A DNA stretch of 64,000 bases. It comes from Anaeramoeba ignava. Lineage: Eukaryota > Metamonada > Anaeramoebidae. Where the stretch lies: positions 442,501 to 506,500 of the forward strand of contig JAPDFW010000136.1 in assembly GCA_028826165.1 (NCBI GenBank). Reading direction: 5' to 3'. The position numbers and the translations under genes are program-made. Of this stretch, positions 1 through 8,912 are shown piece by piece (positions within the stretch are counted from its first letter, which is position 1; every line of letters begins with the position of its first letter). The notes below the pieces were generated by a model that made no database searches, had not been told where the DNA came from, and worked only from the letters and a program-made list of their open reading frames with translations.

Positions 1-281
1 TTTGATTTAAATAATTTAATTTAAATATATTAATTGAATATTTTAATTAAATAATTTTAATTGAATAATTGATTTGAATATTTGATTTAAATATTTGATT
101 TGAATATTTTAATTTAATAATTGATTTGAATATTTTAATTTAAATATTTGATTTGAATATTTTGATTAAATAATTTGATTTAAATAATTTGATTTAAATA
201 ATTGATTTGAATATTTTGATTTAAATAATTTGATTGAATATTTTAATTTAAATAATTTGATTTGAATATTTGATTTGATAG
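1..281 (+). repeat. Repeat-filled intron of RPB5 (3' part)
   Basis: The stretch consists of short degenerate tandem units such as TTTGATTTAAATAA and TTTGAATATT and ends in GATAG directly before an RPB5 exon. It is best read as the 3' part of an expanded intron; the donor lies outside the window. On the sense strand no AG is seen before the acceptor. Confidence 0.75.
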
Positions 282-721
282 TATATTGTATCTCTTGCTC
301 CAGAAAAGATAATGGAAATTTTTCATGAAAATGAATTACTAGTTAATATTACAGAACATAAACTTGTTCCAAAACATGAACCTCTTACTGATGAAGAGAA
401 AAAAGCTTTATTAGAAAGATAGTAAATATAATTTTTATAAAATCAAATTTCTCAAAAAAAAAATTTCACATCTTTTTAATTTATTTTTTTTACAATAAAT
501 TTAAAAGTAAATTAAAAGAAACTCAATTACCAAGAATTAGTGTAGATGATCCTGTTGCACGTTATCTTGGTTTATCAAAAGGACAAGTAATTTAATTTTA
601 TTTTAATTTTAATTTTATTTTAATTTTATTAAAATTTAATCCAAAAAAAAAAAAGGTAGTAAAAATTAAAAGACCAAGTGAAACTGCTGGAAGATATGTT
701 ACTTATCGATTTGTTTGTTAG
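282..721 (+). CDS. RPB5: RNA polymerase subunit RPB5 (RPABC1), C-terminal exons, 5' end outside window
   Basis: Three exons, 282-421, 508-586 and 656-721 (TAG stop), splice in frame to the conserved C-terminal assembly domain of RPB5, the subunit shared by RNA polymerases I, II and III. The joined protein carries the family signatures [32 protein letters not shown] and [13 protein letters not shown], which I recognise from the eukaryotic family; they also match archaeal RpoH. Introns of 86 bp (422-507) and 69 bp (587-655) have GT...AG ends. The exon at 282 follows an AG preceded by a long AT repeat that runs off the window, so the N-terminal jaw domain lies upstream. It is convergent with the RPSA gene. 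Identification is secure; the exact first base of the 282 exon rests on frame and the AG. Confidence 0.93.
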
Positions 722-1078
722 ATTGATTTCAATTTCATTCCAATTTCATTTCAATTTTATTTCAATTTTATTCCAATTTTATTCCAATTTTCTTTTAAAT
801 AAAAAACGGAAAAAGTTTTTTTTTTTTTTTTTGATGTTTTCTAAAAAAAAATTTTATTCTCTTGTATGATAAGAAGAAGAAAAAAAAAATTCAAAAAAAA
901 AATTTGTTTGGATTTCAAAGAAATGAATTAAAAAAAAAATAGTTGAAAGATTGTATTAAAAATTGATTTGAATTAATTTGAATTGATTTGAATTGAGTTA
1001 AAGTTGGAAAAAAAAGAAAAAGAAAAGTGAAAAGTGGAAAGTGGAATGTTAACCAAAAAGAAAGAACTGAGAAAGAAT
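722..1078. other. Convergent intergenic region between RPB5 and RPSA
   Basis: This 357-bp stretch holds the 3' flanks of two convergent genes. It contains poly-A and poly-T runs and a short GAATTGATTTGAATTAATTT repeat. The open frames here are low-complexity (poly-F, poly-K) translations. I see no further gene. Confidence 0.6.
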
Positions 1079-2276
1079 TTACCAATTTCCATCTTTTTTA
1101 GAATCTTCATTATCCCAATCACTATCACTATCACTTTTATCATCAGGTTTTGTTTGGTCAGCGTTATCTTGGTCAGCAACTTCGTTATCACTTTCATCTT
1201 GAGCTTGATCTTCAGCTTCTTGTTTTTTTTTTTCTTCTTCTCTTTGTTGTTTTGCCTTCTCTTCTCTTTCTCTTTCTTTTTCGTTCTCTTTTTCTTTTTG
1301 TTGTTGTTGTTCAATTTCATCAGGATCTCGATAAATGAATAAATCAACTGAAACATTCCATTGTTGTTTTCGAGAAATTTCTCCTCTAAGTCTAAGTACT
1401 TCTCTTGCAAGCATCCAATAGAGTAATCCAATACTTAATTTTCCTTTGTTATTGGATGGGATTGCAATATCAACAAAACGAAGTGGTGAATCAGAATCAC
1501 AGAAAGCAATTGTTGGGATATTAACATAACTTGATTCAACAATAGCCTAAAGTATTTTTTTTAAATTTCATGTTAAGTTTATTTTTATTAAAATATTTTT
1601 TTTAAATTTCATGTTAAAATATTTTTTTAAATTTCATGTTAAAATATTTTTATTAAAATATTTTTCTAAATTTCATGTTAAAATATTTTTTTGAAATATT
1701 TTTCTTTGTAGTTGAAATGTTTTGATTTGTATTGAATTTATGAATAAAACAAACCTGATGATCAATTCTTGGGTCGGTTGCAATCAATAAAGTGGGTTCA
1801 ATATATTTCTTTTGGATATAATTAGTGAAAGTACCTGGAGTAAATCTTCCAGCAATAGCATGAGTACCAGTATATTTAGCGAACTTAAGAACAGCTCTTT
1901 GTCCATAAGGTCTTGCAGAAATAACACAAACATTTTGAGGATTTTTAACGCCAGCAATGATTCTTGCAGCAAGATGAAGCTTTTCCCAAGTGACTGCTAA
2001 GTTAATCAAGTTCAAACCATCTTTTCTTTGTTTGAAAATGTAAGGAATCATCATGTTTTCTAAATTGTGAGTTCCTAAATGAACTGAACATGCAAGCATC
2101 ATCTTTAAATCTTCTTTTCTTTGTTCTTGACTGATGTAAGTCAATGCAGTTCTTTGAGTTACTTTTTGTTTTTTTTGTTTTTTTTCTTTCTTTGTTTTTT
2201 TTGGTTTTGTGATTTCTGGTTTTTTTTCAAGTGTTTCTTCTGTTTGTTTTGGAGTTTCTACTACTGTGTCAGTCAT
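1079..2276 (-). CDS. RPSA: 40S ribosomal protein SA (uS2, laminin-receptor type)
   Basis: Two exons, complement 1755-2276 and 1079-1546, join in frame across a 208-bp intron into 329 residues. The core contains the uS2 signatures [43 protein letters not shown] and ATDPRIDHQ, then across the junction [40 protein letters not shown] and REVLRLRG. It is a structural protein of the small ribosomal subunit head, needed for late 18S maturation. Two features are unusual. There is a lysine-rich N-terminal extension of about 45 residues before the conserved [10 protein letters not shown] region. The C-terminal tail is rich in Q, E, K and D and ends in Trp; acidic tails are normal for RPSA, but this one carries a [16 protein letters not shown]-type repeat. 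The gene is divergent from the SMP gene. Confidence 0.95.
1547..1754 (-). repeat. RPSA intron with tandem AAATTTCATGTTAAAATATTTTT units
   Basis: The GT...AG intron (sense strand is minus) contains about four imperfect copies of a unit read on the plus strand as AAATTTCATGTTAAAATATT. It is about two to three times the length of most introns here and is AG-free on the sense strand until the acceptor. Confidence 0.75.
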
Positions 2277-2427
2277 TTTTTTTTTAAATTTTTAAGAGAA
2301 AAAAAATGAAAAAAAAAAATTTTTTTTAATTAAAAAAAAAATAAATTAAAAAGGAGAAAAAAAAATAATTTTTTTTAAATTTTCTCCTTTCTTTTTTTCA
2401 TTTTTCTTTTTTATTTTTAAATATAAA
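2277..2427. promoter_or_regulatory. Divergent promoter region between RPSA and the SMP-protein gene
   Basis: The start codons of the two divergent genes are separated by 151 bp. The interval is made of alternating poly-A and poly-T tracts with one TTTCTCCTTTC block, so both promoters must fit here. No specific factor site can be named from sequence alone. Confidence 0.5.
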
Positions 2428-4225
2428 ATGTTTTTTTCTTTATTTTTAATTTTAATTGGGTTTTTTTCTGCAATTTATTTATTTTTAGAAGGAATTAGAA
2501 ATTATTTTCTTCACATTTATAAATCAAACCCAAATTCAAATACAAATTCAAATACAAATTCAAATATAAATTCAAATTCAAATTTAAATTCAAATATAAA
2601 TTCAAATATAAATTCAAATATAAATTCAAATATAAATTCAAATTCAAATATAAATATAAATTCAAACTCAAATATAAAATCAAATTCAAATTCAAATACA
2701 AATCCAAATATAAATTCAAATCCAAATATAAATTCAAACTCAAATTCAAATTCAAATTCAAACTCAAATATAAACTTAAATTCAAATACAAATATAAATT
2801 CAAACTCAAATACAAATATAAATTCAAATTCAAATATAAATACAAATACAAATTCAAATTCAAATTCAAATTCAAATTCAAATATAAATTCAAATATAAA
2901 TTCAAATATAAATTCAAATTCAAATTCAAATTCAAATTCAAATATAAATTCAAATTCAAATTCAAATCCAAATTCAAACTCAAATATAAATTCAAATTCA
3001 AATTCAAATTCAAATTCAAATCCAAATACAAATTCAAATTCAAATTCAAATTCAAATTCAAATTCAAATTCAAATTCAAATTCAAATTCAAATTCAAATA
3101 CAAATTCAAATTCAAATCCAAATATAAATTCAAATACAAATTCAAATTTAAATGAATCAACCAAAATTGAATTTACAACTGAAATTCAAAATTTTAAAGA
3201 AACTTCTTCTTGGTTAAATTTATTATTTAATCATATTTTTAAGGAAATTGTTAATCAAGAATTTTTTATTTTGGTTGAAAATTTAATTCAATCAAAAATC
3301 AAATCATCAAAAATTCCACCTTTTATTGTAATTAAATTTTACATTTAAATTTCAAAATTTAACTTGATTTTCTTTTGAATTTAATACTTTTCTTTTCTTT
3401 TAAATATAAAATCAAAAGGATAATATGATAATAAATGATTTAAAAATTGGACCATTATTTCCAATAATAGAAGCAATTAAAATGGAAAAAATTAATGATT
3501 CTGATGATCTTCAATTTTTAGTTTCAATACAATTAGATCTTGAAAAAGAAAAAGAAAAAGAAAAAGAAAAACAATCAAAATCAAAACAAAATTTAATACA
3601 CAATTTCAATCATAATTCCATTCATAATTCCATTCATAATTCAATTAAAAATTCATTTCAAAATTCAATTCAGAACTCAATTCAAAATTTGATTAAAAAT
3701 TCAATTCAAAATCAAAATCAATTTCAAAATCAATTTCAAAATCAAAATCAATTTCAAAATCAAAATCAAAATCAAAATCAAAATCAAAATCAAAATCAAT
3801 TTCAAAATCAAATTCAAAATCAAATTCAAAATCAAAATCAAATTCAAATTCAAAATCAAAATCAAAATCAAAATCAAATCAATTTTTTTAGTTTTTCTTC
3901 TTCAGCTGAATTTGTTGTTAATTGGCCAGCTCAAAGATTTGCATATTTACCAATAAGTTTCCATTTTGAGATTGAAAAATTATTTCTTTATGCAAAAATA
4001 ATTATTCCCAATTTAATTAAATCTCCAATCAAATTAATTTTAGATCAAGAAACAGATATTCAAATTAATCTTAATTGTAAAATTGGAAAAGAAGATCCAG
4101 TTGAAAATTTTGAAGCTTTAATTCAATTTGTTAAAGAACATTTACATATGATTTTAGAAGAAATTATTCTTGAACCAAATGAGTTTTTATTTAACTTAAA
4201 AATTCCATTTAGAAAAGAAATGTAA
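2428..4225 (+). CDS. Membrane-anchored SMP-domain lipid-transfer protein
   Basis: Exons 2428-3327 and 3419-4225 join at phase 0 across a 91-bp GT-AG intron to give 568 residues. An N-terminal hydrophobic segment (residues about 1-24) is followed by about 200 residues of Asn/Ser repeat. An SMP (synaptotagmin-like, mitochondrial, lipid-binding) domain begins at ETSSWLNLLFNHIF. SMP landmarks include KIPPFI-DNMIINDLKIGPLFP across the junction, SAEFVVNWPAQRFAYLPISF, and a C-terminal EEIILEPNEF. SMP proteins such as Mmm1, E-Syt and PDZD8 move lipids between the ER and other membranes. The TM-linker-SMP order without C2 or PDZ domains resembles the ERMES subunit Mmm1, but assignment to that subfamily is inference. 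A Q/N-rich insert of about 100 residues lies inside the SMP fold, between KEKEKQSKSK and FFSFSSS, which is unusual. Confidence 0.8.
2527..3150 (+). repeat. Coding AAATTC/AAATAT hexamer array (Asn-Ser repeat)
   Basis: About 100 tandem hexamers, mostly AATTCA with AATATA and AATACA variants, encode (N-S/I/T)n in exon 1 of the SMP gene. The complementary strand also stays open as EFEFEF and LNLNLN frames, which are shadows and not genes. Confidence 0.9.
3540..3880 (+). repeat. Coding K/E then N/Q repeat inside the SMP domain
   Basis: GAAAAA units (KEKEKE) are followed by TCAAAA/TCAATT units encoding FQNQFQNQ, IQNQ and NQNQ. The tract lies between conserved SMP blocks and is read in frame. Confidence 0.85.
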
Positions 4226-4571
4226 AACAATAATAATTATAATAATAATTATTAAATTCTTTTTATTTTTCTTTTTCTTTTTCTTTTTAAAATAAACTCA
4301 CTTTTAAAAAAAAAAATTTTTTTGTTTTTTTGTTTTTTTGTTTTTTAAAAAAAAAGAAAACTCAGATAATTTATGAGAGAATGTTTTCTCTTCATACAAA
4401 ATTGTCAGATGAGCTGGGTAAATTCGTATTTCTTCATCGTTTTCTTTAATTTAAAAATTATTTTTAAAAATAAAAAAATAAAAAAATGAAAAACTATTTA
4501 AAAAATTTTTTTTTTCTTTTTTTTTTTTTCTTTTTCATTTTTTTTCTTTTTAAATCAAAATTTTAAAAATA
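4226..4571. other. Intergenic/promoter region upstream of exonuclease A
   Basis: The region holds poly-T and poly-A tracts, three consecutive TTTTTTTG units (about 4318-4346) and one island of higher GC at about 4364-4440. The island includes an imperfect inverted repeat, TGAGAGAA...TTCTCT, at about 4373-4391. I cannot match the island to a tRNA, snRNA or snoRNA. The 40 bp before the ATG (TCATTTTTTTTCTTTTTAAA and following) recur upstream of exonuclease B. Confidence 0.5.
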
Positions 4572-5895
4572 ATGCTTTATTCAAAAGTTTCACTTGAAGA
4601 AATAATTAATTCAAGAGTTGTAGTTTTTGATACAGAAACAACTGGATTAACTTCTAAAGATAAAATAGTAGAAATTGGTGCAAGTAATTTAATAAATTAA
4701 AAAATAATTAATAAAAAATTTAATAATAAATTTTAAATAAAAAATTTTAGTTGAAGTTATAAATGGAAAAATTGGAGAAAAGAAATTTCATTCTTATGTT
4801 AATCCTCAAAAAGAAAGTCATCCAAGAGCATTACAAATACATAAACTAAATAACCAATTTTTATCTCAATTTCCAACAATTGAAAAACCACTTCTTGAAT
4901 TTTTGGATTTTGTTGAAGGAAGTATTCTTGTTGGATTTAATGTTGCTTTTGATTATAATATGTTATTAAGAGAATTAAAGAAATTAACAACTAAAGTTGA
5001 ATTTAAAATTGATTTTTTAAAGGAATTAAATCAAGAAAATGAATTAAAACAAGAAAATGAATTAAATCAATTAAATGAATTAAATAAACTAAATCAACTA
5101 AATGAAGATAAACAAATGATTATTGAGAATATTCAAGATATTCAAGATATAAATGAAAATATTCAAAATATTCAAGATATAAATGAAGATATTCCTTCAA
5201 AATCTAAATATATTAATTTGAAAATTGATCTCAAAATTGAAAAATTCAAAAAATTTTCAGATTGTAAATTCTTTTGTGTTAGACAAGGCTTTTATAGATC
5301 TCTAAAAAAATCAATTTCTTTTTCATCTTTGAATCAATTTTGTAATTTTTTTGATATTTCACTTGATTCAAGAAAAGATCGGCATGGTGCTCTTGTTGAT
5401 GCAGAATTAACAGCAAAACTTCTTATTAAATTAATTGAATTATCAAAATCAGATGAATTACTTGATAAATATGTAAATCAAATAATCGAATCAGCAAATA
5501 AAAAAACTATCAAAAAGGAAGTCAAAAATTTACAGCTTTTTGAGATAACAATTAATGAAGCTGAAGTTATGAGAAGAAAAGCATTAGAATTTTTTAATAA
5601 TTCAACAGAAGAAAAACTTATTAATGCTCGTTATATCACTTCAAAAAATGTTAAATTAATTACTGATTTAAGACCATTTAATTCTTTTAATGATCTTTGT
5701 CAAAAAATTAATTCTGTAAAAGGAATAACTGCAAATATTGTTTATTTATGGGTTCAAGATAATTTTACAGTTCTTGATAATATTATAGAAAAAGAAAAAG
5801 GAAATGAAAATGAAAAAGGAAATGAAAAAGAAAATGAAAATGAAAATGAAAAAGAAAAAGAAAAAGAAAAAGAAAAAGAAAAAGAAAAGATTTAA
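4572..5895 (+). CDS. DnaQ-like 3'-5' exonuclease with HhH-like C-terminal domain, copy A
   Basis: Exons 4572-4683 and 4751-5895 join across a 67-bp intron into 418 residues. The N-terminal half is a DEDDh exonuclease: motif I VVFDTETTGL, motif II GFNVAFDYNML, and motif III DRHGALVDAELTAKLL with the catalytic His and Asp present. The closest family pattern I recognise is the proofreading epsilon subunit of bacterial DNA polymerase III. An N/Q/E/D-rich insert of about 60 residues separates motifs II and III. The C-terminal block with EVMRRKALEFFNNST, ITSKNVKLITDLRPFNSFND and KINSVKGI resembles a helix-hairpin-helix DNA-binding module. A KEKEKE tail ends the protein. It probably trims single-stranded 3' DNA ends; the substrate is unknown. 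Copy B follows 139 bp downstream in the same orientation. Confidence 0.85.
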
Positions 5896-6034
5896 ATAAC
5901 GATTTTTTTTTATCATAAATTATAATTGTTTTTTATAATAAAATTTAAATTAAAATTCTTCAACAAACATTATTTAACACTTACAAAAATTTTTTTTTCA
6001 TTTTTTTTCTTTTTAAATCAAAATTTTAAAAAGA

Positions 6035-8801
6035 ATGCTTTATTCAAAAGTTTCACTTAAAGAAATAATTAATTCAAGAGTTGTAGTTTTTGATACAGAA
6101 ACAACTGGATTAACTTCTAAAGATAAAATAGTAGAAATTGGTGCAAGTAATTTATTAAATTAAAAAATAATAAATCAAAAATTTAATAATAAGTTTTAAA
6201 TAAAAAATTTTAGTTGAAGTTATAAATGGAAAAATTGGAGAAAAGAAATTTCATTCTTATGTTAATCCTCAAAAAAAAAGTCATCCACAAGCATTACAAA
6301 TACATAAACTAAATAACCAATTTTTATCTCAATTTCCAACAATTGAAAAACCACTTCTTGAATTTTTGGATTTTGTTAGAGGAAGTATTCTTGTTGGATT
6401 TAATGTTGCTTTTGATTATAAAATGATATTAAGAGAAATAGAGAAATTCCAAAGCAAAGTTGAATTTAAAATTGATTTTTTAAATGAATTCAAACAAGAA
6501 AATGAAGATAAACAAATGGATATTGAGAAAAATGAAGATAAACAAATGATCATTGAAGAAAATGAAAATATTCCTTCAAAATCTAAATATATTAATTTGA
6601 AAATTGATCTCAAAATTGAAAAATTCAAAAAATTTTCAGATTGTAAATTCTTTTGTGTTAGACAAGGTTTTAATAAGTCCCTAAAAAAATCATTGCCACT
6701 TTCATCTTTGAATAAACTATGCAATTTTTTTGATATTTCACTTGATTCAAGAAAAGATCGGCATGGTGCTCTTGTTGATGCGTATCTAACAGCAAAACTT
6801 CTTATTAAATTAATTGAATTATCAAAATCAGATGAATTACTTGATAAATATTTCAATCGAAAAGGTGAATTAGAAAATAAAAAAAGGAAAAAGAAAGCTA
6901 AACCTGAACCAGTTTGTGAGATAACAATTAATGAAGCTGAAGTTATGAGAAGAAAAGCATTAGAATTTTTTAATAATTCAACACAAGAAAAACTTATTAC
7001 AACTCCTTTTATAACTTCAAAAAATGTTAAATTAATTACTGATTTAAGACCATTTAATTCTTTTAATGATCTTTGTCGAAAAATTAATTCTGTAAAAGGA
7101 ATATCTTCCCGTATTGTTAATTTATGGATTCAAAACAATTTTAAAATTCTTGAAAATATTATAGAATTAGGAAATAATTTAAATGAAAAAGAAAAAGTGG
7201 AAGAGGATAAATTTCAAAAAAAATCAAATTCAAATTCAAAATCAAATTCAAATTCAAATTCAAATTCAAAATCAAAATCAAAATCAAAATCAAATTCAAA
7301 TTCAAATTCAAATTCAAAATCAAAATCAAAATCAAATTCAAATTCAAAATTAAAAAAATATTCAAAATCAAATTCAAATTCAAATCAAGAATTTATTACA
7401 AAATTAAATCAAGATCTTATTTCAAGATTAAAAACATTTTATAATCCAAAATCAAATCAAAACTCAAAATCAAAATTAAACAAATATTCAAATTCAAATT
7501 CAAAATCAAATCAAGAATTTATTACAAAATTAAATCAAGATCTTATTTCAAGATTAAAAACATTTTATAATCCAAAATCGAATCAAAATTCAAAATCAAA
7601 ATTAAACAAATATTCAAATTCAAAACAAAAAATTAATCAATCAAATCAAGAAATAAATCAAGAAATAAATCAAGAAATTAATCAAGAAATGAATCAAGAA
7701 ATTAATCAAGAAATAAATAAATATTCTAATACAAAATCAAACCATTATTTTAATCCACAATTCTCTCAAAATCTTATCTCAAAATTTCAGATATTTTCTA
7801 ATCTAAAATTAAACCAATTTTCTCATAAAGAAATTAATCAAGAAATTAATCAAGAAATAAATCATTCAAATCAAGAAATAAATCAAGAAATAAATCAAGA
7901 AATAAATCATTCAAATCAAGAAATTAATCAAGAAATTAATCAATCAAATCAAGAAATTAATCAAGAAATTAATCAAGAAATTAATCAAGAAATAAATCAA
8001 GAAATAAATCATTCAAATCAAGAAACAAATCAAGAAATAAATCAAGAAATAAATCAAGAAATAAATCAAGAAATTAATCAAGAAATAAATCATTCAAATC
8101 AAGAAATTAATCAAGAAATAAATCAATCAAATCAAGAAATAAATCAAGAAATAAATCATTCAAATCAAGAAACAAATCAAGAAATAAATCAAGAAATAAA
8201 TCAAGAAATAAATCAAGAAATAAATCAAGAAATTAATCAAGAAATAAATCAAGAAATAAATCAAGAAATAAATCAAGAAATAAATCAAGAAATTAATCAA
8301 GAAATTAATCAAGAAATTAATCAAGAAATTAATCAAGAAATTAATCAAGAAATTAATCAAGAAATAAATCAAGAAATTAATCAAGAAATTAATCAAGAAA
8401 TTAATCAAGAAATTAATCAAGAAATTAATCAAGAAATTAATCAAGAAATAAATCAAGAAATAAATCAAGAAATAAATCAAGAAATAAATCAAGAAATAAA
8501 TCAAGAAATTAATCAAGAAATTAATCAATATTCTAATCCAAAATCAAATCATTATTTTAATCCACAATTCTCTCAAAATCTTATCTCAAAATTTCAGATA
8601 TTTTCTAATCTAAAATTAAACCAATTTTCTCATAAAGAAATTAATCAAGACTCAAATCAAAAAATTAAAACTCATTCTAATCCATTTTCCAATTATTTTA
8701 ATCCAAAACCAAATAACTCTTCCAATGAAAAAATAATTAATTATTTTAATCCATTTTCTTTCTATATTGATCCATTTCTCTATCCTTTTAATGAAAAATA
8801 A
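6035..8801 (+). CDS. DnaQ-like 3'-5' exonuclease with giant NQEI repeat tail, copy B
   Basis: Exons 6035-6146 and 6214-8801 join across a 67-bp intron into 899 residues. Exon 1 differs from copy A by one base (E9K), and the introns are almost the same, so this is a recent tandem duplicate. All DEDDh residues are kept (FDTETTGL, GFNVAFDYKMI, DRHGALVDAYLT), as is the HhH-like block (RKALEFFNNST, DLRPFNSFNDLCRKINSVKG). The insert between motifs II and III is shorter than in copy A. The difference is the C-terminus, about 530 residues long: Ser/Asn/Lys repeats, two copies of a longer unit (QEFITKLNQDLISRLKTFYN), then a 12-bp (NQEI) array flanked by two copies of an HYFNPQFSQNLISKFQIFSN block. Activity is likely conserved; the tail's role is unknown. 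It is convergent with the PDI gene. Confidence 0.85.
7636..8530 (+). repeat. 12-bp AATCAAGAAATT/A minisatellite encoding (NQEI)n
   Basis: Tens of tandem copies of the 12-mer encode NQEI, with interspersed NHSNQEI and NQSNQEI variants, all in frame with the copy B exonuclease. The purest stretch is about 8170-8528. The antisense frame reads NFLINFLI, an artefact that mimics a membrane protein. Confidence 0.92.
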
Positions 8802-8912
8802 AATGAATTTTTAAAATGAATTTGATTTTAAATTTTTTATTGAATTTTTTATTTTTGATTTAATTTTTAATTCCTTATTTCTTTTAATCTTGATTAGATT
8901 TTTTGATTGAAT

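Noticed and set aside
2495-3164. Minus-strand EFEFEF and LNLNLN open frames
   Set aside because: They are antisense shadows of the Asn/Ser coding repeat in the SMP gene.
4364-4440. tRNA or spliceosomal snRNA in the GC-richer island
   Set aside because: No cloverleaf or known U-RNA signature could be built from the bases.
8160-8528. Minus-strand NFLINFLI frame resembling a membrane protein
   Set aside because: It is antisense to the NQEI array of exonuclease B and has no non-repeat sequence.
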